Positions 35,480 through 46,992 of a DNA stretch of 64,000 nucleotides are shown piece after piece; the stretch's first letter is position 1; every line of letters starts with the position of its first letter. The notes beneath the pieces were generated by a model, which made no database searches, had not been told where the DNA came from, and saw only the letters and a program-made list of their open reading frames with translations. The DNA comes from Pyrenopolyporus hunteri (lineage: Eukaryota > Ascomycota > Sordariomycetes > Xylariales > Hypoxylaceae). The stretch is taken from the NCBI GenBank assembly GCA_902806595.1, contig CADCXC010000011.1, positions 310,001 through 374,000 of the forward strand, read 5' to 3'. The position numbers and the translations under genes are program-made.

Positions 35480-38400
35480 GCTCTTTCAATAGGATATGAG
35501 TCGCCTCACATGTCCATCAAACGACTGCAATCATAGCCGGCAACTTAACGGCCTTCGGCTTTACGGGTCATTTTTCGTGACAATGGAGGCGTACATTCGG
35601 ATGGTATTTATCATTTTACAGCAAGGCGTTAGGGGTCCCTTCTATTTTAATTGCTTTAATCCATCGCTCCCGGAGGGGAGGAATTCTACTCGAACGTTGC
35701 CGTCGCTTGATTGGCGAGAACCACACCTTCTGCAGGTTTCGAGGGATGGCAACAATGTTATTTACGCTAGAATCGCCGAGCCTTCCCGCGAAGTAGAGAC
35801 AATGGGCTCGGGGGTAGACGGGAGGCATATGGCGAGGGATGGTCATACGGGGTTATTTCGGCAAGGCTTCTTGTTCTCGTTTCAACGACTTCTTGTACGT
35901 TGTCTACTGAGGAAGGGGGAACGTTTCTCGTTGAAGAATGTCTCAGCGCGAGGGGGAACTAATGCTTCGATGTCATTACCGGGCAATGTCGCGCTCGCCA
36001 GAAACGGTGGGCTATTGCGTTACCTGAGAGAGCAAAGACATTAAGGTAGAGCCCACGGTAGTGGCATAGAAGTCTAGGTTGGCGACGAGACCGGCTTGCC
36101 GACAATATTGTTGATAATAATCGACAAAGAATTCTAATATACTAGATCAAGCCCGGCGGTTAGTTACCTACCCGACATAGCTAGGCTTGCTCGTGGCAAC
36201 TATGGTGACTTCTAAGAATAAAAATTAGGACCATACCTACCTGTGAACCTAGTGTGCGAGGTAATAGTGAATGAGAATCAACGTATCCCGTATCCTAACA
36301 CCTCATCATGTAATAACTCGATCATGATCAACAAATGACCTAACTATGTTGTATTCTATCTTTTCACTATTCCGATTCTGATACTGAATTGTCTCATACC
36401 CTCTTCAGCCAATAGCTCAACGGCTCCGAGGCATACCGATCTTTCCTTTTTCTTTTTTTTTTTTCTTCCCTAAGACCCGGCATTACTGTAGCACCTTACT
36501 TATAGGTAATATACATGTAAGGGAGGTAATACATACATGGAACCCGAAGCCACGTCACGCCATCGCCAACCTCTTACGAGGAAAGAAGTTCTGAAACATA
36601 CGGTGCTTAGCCTGGCGTGGATCTGCGACGTCTGCCCGCTGGTCTCACGCCATTTGTAATTTACATATGTAGATGATATGCTTAGGGCTGGGGAGGTATT
36701 ATGGCTTGATAGTTATCTTTCGGGGTCACATCTAGTTATATGTTAATGCGCAAGGTCAATGTAGTTACCTCTTTCTACCCAAGTTAATATCCCATGTCAC
36801 CACCACCCAGCACAACTCTCCAAACTACCTAAATACCTATACCCCGTGAGATGTGGAGAAGTAATGAACATCGAGCGCGCATGCTATACCCGGAACGATC
36901 ACACATTCCATAACCACTATCCTCGACGTAGCGTCGCCCTTACATATGACCGTTTATTATCGTTGGTGTAAACCGCCTAATACAATCGTACCGCCGAACG
37001 CGAGCCTATTCTTAGCAATTCCATGGAGAATACTATCAGTGTTCTGTGATAACCGCGCGCTAGAGTTACTATTTGTATCTTGTCATTTGTTGCCCCCAAC
37101 TGAGATGGTGTACTACCTCTGATCTGACCCGGTTGGCGTAGGCGAGTTATGAAAATACGTTTATGTATGCACCTACCTAGGTACCTATGCTATAAGTTAT
37201 GGCAGATTGAAGGTGTAAATATACGCTTTGTCGAGGGGTAACTGGTAGGCCATCCTGATCTGTGATTTGGGCAGAGATGCGATCAAGGATGTCTAACTCA
37301 GTGCCTACCTACCTAAGTTAGGATGCTCGTGACATTTCTACATTTCTACATAACCATATTACTCAAGAATTAAGAAAAGAATAACTTCTAGTTTGGTCAG
37401 GGAAGGAAACATACTGTGTATACGGCGCAAGCGACGCTTGAGAACTAGTCGGACCGGGATTCACGTTGTCTCCCCGAACATCGAGGGGCGGTGAGAGAGA
37501 GCCAAGTAACCCCCTACCCCTATTCCTTAAGAGGTTCGTGCTCATTTCAGGAATCCTTAGCTTATATTGCAAGGGGAAATAGTAGATAGTGTAGGCGCGT
37601 TGAATATGATGGAAAGTGACCTACATCGCTTAGAATATAACTTCGACATATAGGAAGGTAAATAAAGAAGAGTCTTTCAATTAATAGGGTTTCAAGTAAA
37701 ACCTATCTACCTAGTCTTTAAAGGAGGCCAAGAAGTGGAAGTGTTGTTGGTGACGGATATGGTTGCATGGACCCTGCACCCGGATAGGTTCTCTCTTCTC
37801 GTTTGAATTAATGGGAAAATAGAAACTGGACTAGACATACCCTCAGGGGAAAGACTCTAAATCATTTAATAAGTCTAGGGTATTTATATACATAGTCTGC
37901 CAGTGGCCTGTCGTGAGACCCTCCTGTGCTGCTACGGATTTAAAGCGTTACGGCGAATGTTGAAAATTGACTATAAGCGCTCCCACATAAACAAGGGGGA
38001 GAAATACGTTTTGGTAAGCCTTGCAATCGAAAATATTAACGGATATTTCATGAAGGACATAACAAATACGAGGCCTCCCGTAACGTGAATGACTTTTACT
38101 ACCGTCTACCAACTAAGCCGTCCCCTTGAAAGGATATATCGGAATACAATGATCGGCACGTCACATTCTAATATGATATTTGTAGCCATTGTGAAGCTTC
38201 GCCATGACACCTCTCTTGCATAGCACAATTGCGTGATCATGGGTAGGTCTGATTCAGAAGCGGCGATTTATAAGATCACATAGGTTGGCATATCTCCAAA
38301 CACTAATGTGATAACATCATATAGATTTTGCTAATAAACGAACTAGCGAACATAATAGGGGAACGAATCAAAATGGGGTCTCGGTGGTATGGCTGTCGCT

Positions 38401-38614
38401 CCTATATTGAATCTCTAAATCGCACTGCTAAACGCACCCATATAAGGCTACATAGAAATATCTCGTCAAGAAAACTAATTTTGGGTATTCGCATTCCGGA
38501 GCGTCTAATTAAGAGTTTTACATTGAAGTTTGGATGTTACATAGATGGTCAACTTAGCGCTATACTCCCCCCACCGCCATGTGAGCGGCTACATTATAGA
38601 CTCCCCCGAGTTGC
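35480..38614. other. 3.1-kb gene-poor region between Sir2 and SCYL2 genes
   Basis: Starts with the Sir2 3' region. A 182-codon open frame (35496-36044) follows directly but shows no recognisable domain. The rest is AT-rich with scattered TACCTA/TAGGTA elements (36171-36178, 37170-37190, 37304-37318) and a T-rich tract (36448-36464). No transposon terminal repeats or RNA genes recognised. Confidence 0.6.
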
Positions 38615-41600
38615 TTATAGCAGACTCTCGTACTTATCCAAGCCTGACCTCTGAGGCTGTTGAGGTTGCTGCGGTTGCGACGCTGATTGGCTTGGCGCTA
38701 TAGGCTTCATGGTTCCCATCATGCTGGTCATACTATTCATGCTCATATTCATGCCTCCCATCCCCGAGTTCATCATACTGTTCATGCTTCCGGTTGGCTG
38801 GTGGGATATGCTGCCAAGGCTGCCCGACGGCTGACCGAACGACGATGTCGCCGAGGTCTGCCTCTGGGGACCGCCCGGCGGTGGAGGCAAGCTGAAACCC
38901 GAGGACGTACCGCTTCCGCTGGATGGGGGCGGAGGGAGAGAAAAGGAAGATGATTGGTTCATGGAGGGTCTTGGCTGACCGAGGTTCAGGTTTGACATCC
39001 CCGAGGTTACACTGCTGAAAGATGAGGCTGGCGGCGACATCGGATTGGTCGAGCTCGAAGCCCAGGGATTGGGTGTTGTTGCAGCAGCAGCCGAGGTGGA
39101 CCAATTAAAGGCGGGAGGGCTCCGAGGCCCAGTCGACGTGGTTTTCGCTGCAGAGCTGGCGGTCGGCTGCAACGGCTGGGAATATTGGGTAGACGAAGGG
39201 GTTAATGTCCCGAATTGGTTAAGATCCGGTGTGACCGTTCGGAAAGGGGGCTGCGCTTTGGTGGCTCCGAACTGGCCTGGTGCGGGAGTGTTAGTACCGG
39301 ATGTAGGGCTTGGTGTCGACCAAGAAAACTGTGGTGACTTCAGTGTTGGTGAGGTGACCGTGGCTGCGGCTGCCGTTGCTGGGTCTGCGTCCCAGCCTGT
39401 ATCCATCGAATTCTTCCCGGTCGAGGTGGCCTTCCCCTTCACTAACCTCTCGAAATCGTCCTCCGTAGCACCGTTGGTTGAGTCGAAGGTCGTTCCGGTA
39501 ACTCCACCAAACCCTAAGAAGTCATCGTTAGGAGTCGCTGCTCTTCCTCCATTCGTGACGGAAAGCTCCTGCAGTTTCTTGACCTGTTCGTCCTCAACTC
39601 TCCGGGAAAGTGATTTAATCAAGTCCATGAAAGCTCGGAACTGTTTGAGGTCTAATAAAGGCCCTAAACTCATGCTCCATAAGATGGGCAGGATGTCCAT
39701 AGCTATGAAGTCAGCGTCCGCATTGTCGCCAACGACACGTAGGACATCCAAGGCGGCCATCATAACTGCTGGTTCCTTGGTCTTAATGGATTTGATGAGC
39801 GGGACAATCTTTTCTTGCATCGTGTACTTGTCTAGGGCACTTGAAGACGATGCCTTTTTCTTCCCAGGTGCAATTCCGTCAAGTCCATCATCGGCAGATG
39901 ACGATTCGTTTGAGCCACCGCAGAGAATGACAAAAGCTCGACAGCCACGAACCTTAATGGCCAAGCTATTGGTTCTGCTGAAAACAGCAGCCACAATAGG
40001 GAACAGTTCATTCTTGATAGTACTGAAGTCTAGGACCGGCAGGATGACTGGTAGGCCGCGGAGACCCGCATCAACCAGCGAAGGTGTCGATGATTCGATG
40101 GCTACTAAAACAATCGGTAACACGTCTGGTATAATCTTGTTAGTTAAATTCTCAATATATGATTTGAAGCGCCGCCAGAAAGCTATCTATAATATAATAG
40201 TTGCTCATAGGGGTTTCAGGTACACTGCTAGCCATAATCATGTGCAGATACTCATAACGTTGATAAGCCGCCTATGGTAGTTGATCAAATTTAATGGCGA
40301 TATGCGAGTACGCCGAATATCAATCTTGCATGATGGGGCTGATATAAAGAGAAGGTCGGGCTTACCGTCTTTGAACTCCTTGCCGGAACAGTTTTCAGCT
40401 ATCTGGCCGAGGTTTTCTAAAACAACCATCAACCCGGCGTCTCTGGGCGGATCTTTCTCCTGCACCTGCTTAGCGTTGGCGACGAATATCTCCTTTATTC
40501 TCGGCCGTATCTTGTCGGAAAACGCTCGCCTCGATGATGGTAACAGTTCCATAATCTTGAAGACATTCTGAAGAATGAGAGATAGGAGATCCTTGTCCTT
40601 AAGCTCCTCCAACAGTGCTGGGAGAACCTTCTTCTCCATAACCGATTTTGGAAATGACGGCAGGACTTTGTTGAGGCCCCTCATGAACTGAGCCTTCTCA
40701 TTCGGTGTCTTGGCCGGGAATGCGTCCAGGAATCGGATTGTTGACACTAAAATATTATCGAAATACTCGCTTTCTTGAAACTCTCGAGCCGTCATACGCT
40801 GCGCAGGACGTCGTGTAATCAACCGGGGCAATACGTGCGCTGACAGGTCCCTTGGCAGTGGCCTTTTAGATAGGAACCCATTCCCGGAGGATGGCACTGT
40901 TGAGGATGATGTAAATATCCTCTTATAGGCGGAGATGCTCCCGCTACTTTCTATGGGGGATTTGTGAGGCGAGTTATATAACGCGATACACAGGAGTCCT
41001 AGCGAAAACATATCGGCAAATGTAGTGAGGTTGTTATCGAGGACGAAGTCCGGCGAAGTATAGTCAAGATTGAGTTGTACATGTCGAGGTAGTCGAGGGT
41101 CTAGGTTGAGAACCTCCGAAAGATTAATGGGTTGAACTGAGGTTGGCTTTGTCGAGTTCTCCGGCGGGCTGCAGAACGAAAGCCCACTAACTTTCCAATC
41201 GGACTGCCAACGTGTTAGTAAGGTGTGTTTGGGATAGTCTCAAAGGTGAAACATGATTCTGATTCCAAGAGAGCCGAGATAGGTCTGGAGACTTATTGTT
41301 GAAGCCGATAGAAATACCGAGACTAACCTTGGCATTTATTAATATAGCATCTGGCGTAAGGTTTGCGTGAACGAGGCCGGCATTCTCGTGTAGAAACTCC
41401 AAGGCCTTGCTGACCTGAAGTAACCCCTTTTGTATCTCAAGCTCATCGATTTCCAATTCCCGCCTACGTCTCACTCCGTCCGAGTCTTCGGTGACATATC
41501 GGCTGGACCGGCCCCCGACGCCACCTCCTCTCTCCTGGTCATCTTTCTCTTGGAGAAGACTCGCTAACGATGTGGTCACTGGTTCCGTAACGAATTGAAG

Positions 41601-42060
41601 GCCTCCTCTGGTTTCTTCGACGGGTTCGACTAACTCGAGGATGCTTGGGTGGCGCAACTTGGCGAGAGATGACGCCTCTTTTTTTAAGCGTTCTACTACC
41701 TATGCGGTAATTAGTTATTGTGTTTATACGATGGGAGGCTAACTCCGACCCGGATGGGTGTATTCTTACCTCTTCTACGGAGCGCTTGAAAGCGGATGCG
41801 CCCGAGCGACCAAGGGAGCTCCCTATAAAGCACGATCAGCGCTAGTCCTCCATATACCACGTATAACGAGAGCATCTTGAAGGCCCCTTACCATGCGCTT
41901 CCAGAGATTTCCTCTCGAAGACGAAGACGGAATAGACCTTGCCCGTCGACTTCTTCTTGGCATCGTATATCTTCCACGGACCGGCTGTGGAGGTTATGGT
42001 TTGCGAAATGGAATAGTTGGAGTTGATGTTGGAACTGAAGCTCTTCAACGAGGAGAACAT
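38615..42060 (-). CDS. SCY1-like pseudokinase, SCYL2/Ppk32 family
   Basis: Five exons, complement of 38615..40125, 40366..41203, 41328..41699, 41770..41822 and 41892..42060, give 980 residues. The N-terminus, TAGPWKIYDAKKKSTGKVYSVFVF, and HPSILELVEP form a kinase-like lobe. The catalytic loop reads HANLTPDAILINA (about 185-197), lacking the HRD Asp, and the DFG position reads WKVSG, so it should be inactive. A HEAT-repeat region follows (about 330-640; KVLPALLEELKDKDLLSLIL, ALDVLRVVGDNAD). The tail is Gln/Pro/Ser/Gly-rich and ends GLDKYESLL. All four introns have standard donors and three have clear CTAAC/CTAAT sites. Members bind clathrin and adaptor proteins in Golgi-endosome traffic; S. 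pombe Ppk32 is the namesake. Confidence 0.92.
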
Positions 42061-43009
42061 GGTCGGTGGCTGCGTGTTATGCGACAGCTAGCGACCGTCA
42101 TATCGTAGCGTCGTGCGAAGATAGAAACATGCGCCTGCGATCTCGTGCTTCCTGATACCGAATCCCTCGTGGACGGCGATCGATCCGTTAATTCGGGCTA
42201 GTCATGGACTCGACTCAACGGCGGGTATAAGACATAGGACTAATAAAGTATCCGCTCTGTCCTTTGTTGACTTAAGCGACGGGGAGACTCGAGTGCCGGG
42301 GCACTTTAAGGATGACGTACGGACAGGTTGTAAGCACGAGGTGGCTTTTCGAGTTGAGACGGTTTATCAGGTTATCAGCATATGGAAATCTGAAAATCAA
42401 TGCCAAGATCGAGCTCCTGTTCTGTCTGACGTTCAGGGGTCCCTTGTTGAACCTTTTTTTTCAGTGGCGGTGCAGTAAACTTCATAAAGATCGTTCAAGC
42501 CACAATGTCCCCCGCGATAGCCGCATTCATTAGTCACCATGCACTTCAAAAAGGTCACATACGATTGGTCCCGAGTCGCTTAATCTGCGGATACCGAGCT
42601 TGCTAGCGCTGATCCTAGCGCCCTCCGAAGTCGCTTTCTGTGGAATTATATTGAGCACCAACTGGTACCTCTCGATTATTAGTATCCACACTCTTTTTCT
42701 TCAATTGAGTCGAGGCGTGGCCGTTGTTTAGCGATTCTTAGTTGCTACCGAACTGAGAACCGATTAAGGTTATAAAGGCGAGTTGGGGTCGTTTAGTACT
42801 CGTCGCTCCGGCCCCGTCCCTTGACTTTTTATAGAAGATCGAGTCAAAGGAAGTAGTTCAGTCACTTAGTCCCATTTTGAAGGAATTCCGAGATCTCTCT
42901 CTTTTTTTTTCTTATTCCCCGCCATCTCGTAGCACACCGACTGGTATTTGTATAGAACCCCGGCTGCGTATTACGAAACTAGACTTTGAAATACTACACC
43001 TCCTTCGCC
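42061..43009. promoter_or_regulatory. Bidirectional promoter between SCYL2 and the aminotransferase gene
   Basis: A 949-bp gap between divergent start codons. It has a pyrimidine-rich stretch (42896-42925) just upstream of the aminotransferase start. No credible coding frame and few TAGG elements. Confidence 0.55.
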
Positions 43010-44343
43010 ATGCTTCGACAACTTTTACCGCGGTGCGGAAGGGCTCTTAGAGCATCTTCCGCACGTCCTTCCCATATGCTACCGGCCTTACAATGCGCAT
43101 CAAGATGGTACAGCATCCAGCCCGAAGCTGCTTCGACAGCGAAACCCCTAGACATAGATCCTTCGAAGCTGTCCATCACCAAGACACAGTCACCAAAGAC
43201 CCCCAAAGACCCTTCGCAACTCGTCTTCGGAAGGGAATTCACAGGTTCGCCTACGCCCACGTTCCGCAGATCTGGCCGTGCCAACTCTCGCAGGAGAAAT
43301 ACGCTAACCTAGCCCGCCGTCACAAACCCATAGACCACATGATGACGATCGAATGGACGAAAAACGACGGGTGGCTCGCGCCCTCCATAGTACCGTACCA
43401 GAACCTCTCGCTCGACCCCGCCACCTGCGTGTTCCACTACGCCTTCGAGTGTTTCGAGGGCATGAAGGCGTACCGCGACAGCCGGGGCAACATACGGCTG
43501 TTCCGGCCGGACAAGAACATGGAGCGGCTCAATAAGTCGGCCGCGCGCATCGCCCTGCCGACCTTCTCCCCCACCGCGATGATCGACCTGATCGCGCGGT
43601 TCGTCAAGCTCGAGGAGCGCTTCATCCCCGCCCAGCGCGGGTACTCGCTGTACCTGCGGCCGACGCTCATCGGCACCCAGCGGACCCTGGGCATCAGCGC
43701 GCCTGGGTCCGCGCTGCTATTCGTCATCGCCTCGCCCGTAGGCCCGTACTACCCGACGGGGTTCAAGGCCGTGTCGCTCGAGGCGACGGACTACGCCGTG
43801 CGCGCGTGGCCGGGGGGCGTCGGCGACAAGAAGCTGGGCGCCAACTACGCGCCCTGCGTCGTGCCGCAGATGGAGGCCGCGCGCCGCGGCTTCCAGCAGA
43901 ACCTGTGGCTGTTCGGCGCCGAGGAGTACGTCACCGAGGTCGGCACCATGAACCTGTTCGTCGCGATCCGGGACAAGGAGACGGGGCAGAAGGAGCTCAT
44001 CACGGCGCCGCTCGACGGCACCATCCTCGAGGGCGTCACGCGCGACTCCATCCTCAGCCTCGCCCGCGAGAAGCTGGCGCCCGAGGGCTGGCTCGTGTCC
44101 GAGCGCAAGATCACCATGCAGCAGCTGTACGAGGCCTCGCTCGAGGGCCGCCTGATCGAGGTCTTCGGCGCCGGCACCGCCGCCGTCGTCAGCCCCGTCC
44201 GCAAGATCAGCTGGAAGGGCAAGATGGTCGACTGCGGCCTGAGCGAGAACGAGGAGTCGGGCGAGGTCGCACAGAAGATGAAGAACTGGATAGAGGCGCG
44301 GCAGTACGGGGACGAGGAGCACGAGTGGAGCCACGTGTGTTGA
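43010..44343 (+). CDS. BAT1: Branched-chain amino acid aminotransferase, mitochondrial
   Basis: Exons 43010..43244 and 43334..44343 give 414 residues. MLRQLLPRCGRALRASSARP is Arg-rich without acids, a likely mitochondrial presequence. Splicing (89-nt intron, unusual donor GTTCGC, CTAAC and CCATAG) restores LVFGREFT-DHMMTIEW, the expected BCAT sequence. Class IV aminotransferase features follow: YAFECFEGMKAYR, LYLRPTLIGT, the PLP-binding Lys (K245) in KKLGANYAP, EEYVTEVGTMNLF and LDGTILEGVTRDSIL. The enzyme exchanges the amino group between Leu/Ile/Val and 2-oxoglutarate, the last step of their synthesis in the matrix. The second exon is strongly GC-rich at third positions. Reading through the intron would stay out of frame, so the splice is required. 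Confidence 0.93.
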
Positions 44344-44948
44344 GAGCGGAAAGGGAGGAGGAAAGTTCAAAAGAGAAATACCTAAGTAGCTAGCTAGCGA
44401 GTTCGGCATTTTCTGTGTTGTCTTGTCCCGAACCTTCTTCGCATTGGAGAGTCACATAGAAGGAGAGGGTTGTAGATCCGGCGCAACGGCGTACTTACCT
44501 GGTCTAATAATCAAGATTCATGAATTAAGATCTAATTCGAGCATAGCGAGCTCTTATTCGTCATCTCTAGAATGAGCCCGACTATCGACTGCGTTTAGAC
44601 GGATGCTAGGTGGTAACACAGTAGACACTGCAGCAGAACAAAAACTTAAATTGTAGCTTATAGGTAATAAGCCCCTCCCTCACCAGCCCCGAGGGGTGAT
44701 CCGTCTATGGTGATGATGATAATGACGACGATGATGTTTGTTTCTCTAATCGAAGCCGAACCGCCTCCTCCCGAAGGACGTGGGGCCACACCCGAGAGCA
44801 TAACATAAGAAAAGGGGGAAAAGAAAAGCCGGGGGGTCTCATGTACAAATCGAACGTCGAATCAGTGTTCCGACGTTCATCATCTCCTGTTCATCGCGGT
44901 CTACATATGTATATGTGTATGTAGCATGGGGGGATATGTCTCCATCCA
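44344..44948. other. Convergent intergenic region
   Basis: 3' regions of the aminotransferase and the complex I subunit gene. It has an ATGATGATAATGACGACGATGATG stretch near 44709-44735 and CATATGTATATGTGTATG (44903-44921). Nothing coding seen. Confidence 0.55.
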
Positions 44949-45496
44949 TTACTTCTTCTCGGGGTCGTCCAGGATGCCCTCGGCTTCTAATCTCCGTCGC
45001 GCCTCTTCTAGAGCCCAGGTTTGTATTCTGTAGGTGTGTTAACTGGATTCATCGGAAGATAGTAGTGCGTCATAGTGAGTGGTAGATAAGGTCGGGGATG
45101 GCTAGGCGACTCATTCTACCACCTATCTGATGGTATCCTGTGTCCCTCTCCCCTCCTATCCTTTCCTCTATATCGTATATACGCAGGTATATATGCAGTA
45201 CGGTACCGAAAACATAGAACTTACGAGGTATCAGGCTTGAAGCCGTATGCGATGGCGGCCAGGGCGAGGCTGCCGCAGAAGCCGTAGAAGAAAGGGGTCT
45301 CCCAGCCCTCCTTCTGGTACTTCTCGCCGGGCTTGACGCCGAACAGCCAGCCGGTGGGCGGGTCGTATTGCGGGCCGTGGGACGAGGGCGCGCGCGACGT
45401 CGCCGAGAATGGTCTGATGGAGCTGCTGTTCGTCGTCGTCTGCTGCTGGAGCACGCGTGTGGCCCGCACGGCGGCGTTCGGGCGGACGGCGGGCAT
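44949..45496 (-). CDS. NADH:ubiquinone oxidoreductase ESSS subunit (NDUFB11 family)
   Basis: Two exons, complement of 44949..45027 and 45225..45496, give 116 residues. The N-terminus MPAVRPNAAVRATRVLQQQ is a likely mitochondrial presequence ending near RPFSATSRA. The family signature YDPPTGWLFGVKPGEKYQKE and GWETPFFYGFCGSLALAAIA (single membrane helix) is followed across the intron by FKPDTS-IQTWALEEARRRLEAEGIL and DDPEKK. The exon 2 coding of only 79 nt is easy to miss; the 197-nt intron starts GTAAGT and ends CCTACAG. This is a supernumerary membrane-arm subunit of respiratory complex I in the inner mitochondrial membrane. Confidence 0.9.
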
Positions 45497-46992
45497 GGTT
45501 GTGGTGTTTCTTCTTTGCGTTTGCGTTTGCTTTTCGCTTTTTGCCTTGGCTTTGCTCTCCTCGGTATCGATGGTTATCCGAGGGTTCCCTCTGCTGCCCT
45601 TTCTATTCTACCAATTTCCGTATTCGGCGGGTTCGTGATAATTCCGCAGAGGTTGACGTATGGCGATTGCTAGGGAGGTATAGGAGGGGCGGATGGAGGA
45701 GCAGGATAGGTCCTAGGTTTGTCGTGGGTAGGTTAGGTAGAGTGGAGATTGGTGTCGTTTCTCTCTGTTGAGGTTCAAATCGGTGAAGTCAGTTTGAGCG
45801 ACTTAGCGACTTAGCTAACCGAAGTAGCAAATTGGGATTGGGACTATGACTAAGAAAGCTCAATTATATGGGTCCATTGAATTCGCCACGTGACTCTACC
45901 CGGAAAAACCCGTGGGGGCCTGTTACCTAGGTACCTAGGTTGTCCCCCCAAGAGGTTACCTAGGTACCTAAGTACCTAGGTCCCCACCCTCGGCTTAAAT
46001 CATCCGACCTATTTATTCAATCTTCGCTTTGGAAATTTTTATTTTCTTCGTCGAAGTTCTCCAAATCCCAATGTCAATGTGTCTGCCCGAGACGGTGACG
46101 CACGTTACAGCGAAGCAAATTACAGCTAATCCGACCATGATGCTCTACAGCTATTGACTTACCTTCGTAGGCACAGTGACCCTCGAAGTTCCCTAAAACC
46201 GCAAGTGTAAGTTTATACGAATTTTTCTATTTCTACGTTCCTCCTTGTCGATGATGACCCTTTACTTCTAAGAACAGCCAACTGAGATTTCCATGAGGAT
46301 TCAAAACCACATCAAGCTCAACAGTCTGACTCAGGACAAGCATTTGCTGTATTTATTGATCTTTACCGTTTCTAGCTGTGTTCCAGCATCGCTGACATGC
46401 TTGTATACATAGGTTGCGACCCTCTTTCGGACCGCTTGCGGTTATTATTTTCTCTCATACAATCTGCGCATTACTTGGGCCTAGGACCTAGCACGTAGAC
46501 GAGCTCTTAGCGCCTCGTTTGCTTGGGTATATTGGTGAACCTGCAGGTCCAAGCAGTATTTTTCTACGTACCTTTGAGGCTACGAGTCCTAGCGATGTAG
46601 CAGTAGAGGCCGCGTCCATACGTTCCCTTTCCAATATATCGCCTAGATATACACAGAATTACAAATTCAGGTGAGGGTTAATGAAAATGTTTAGTTTATC
46701 CTTACCTCTGTTATATACCTACCTAGTAGACCATGTCCACGATAGACGTGATTCACATATAAACCCCCCATTCAGTATTTACAACTACGCGTCCATCACG
46801 ATCAGTCCAGACCGAGGGCCTCATACATGTAGGTAGTCCTATAGGCTACCTAGCTTTGTGTCTCATTAGGATCGAATTTTTAAGAGGAAAGATTACCTCG
46901 AACCCACCCCGTTATATAGAGGGCTAAGGGTTAACATATACCTATATAGACTAGGTTAAACTCCCCAAGATATCCTCCCAGATAGACGAGTT
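45497..46992. other. Intergenic region with a duplicated CCTAGGTACCTA block
   Basis: The promoter of the complex I subunit and the 3' region of the serine hydrolase. It contains two CCTAGGTACCTA palindromic blocks (45921-45985) and AT-rich DNA with scattered TACCTA elements. No credible gene. Confidence 0.6.
45921..45985. repeat. Duplicated palindromic CCTAGGTACCTA block
   Basis: GTTACCTAGGTACCTAGGT is followed 16 bp later by GTTACCTAGGTACCTAAGTA and CCTAGGT. Each copy is nearly self-complementary. It lies about 430-490 bp upstream of the complex I subunit start. Confidence 0.8.

Noticed and set aside
35496..36044. 182-codon open frame directly after the Sir2 stop
   Set aside because: No recognisable domain, and it begins 17 bp after the Sir2 stop on the same strand, where a 3' untranslated region is expected.
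38328..38654. 108-codon frame at the 3' end of the SCYL2 gene
   Set aside because: Opposite strand, overlaps the SCYL2 C-terminal codons, no motif.
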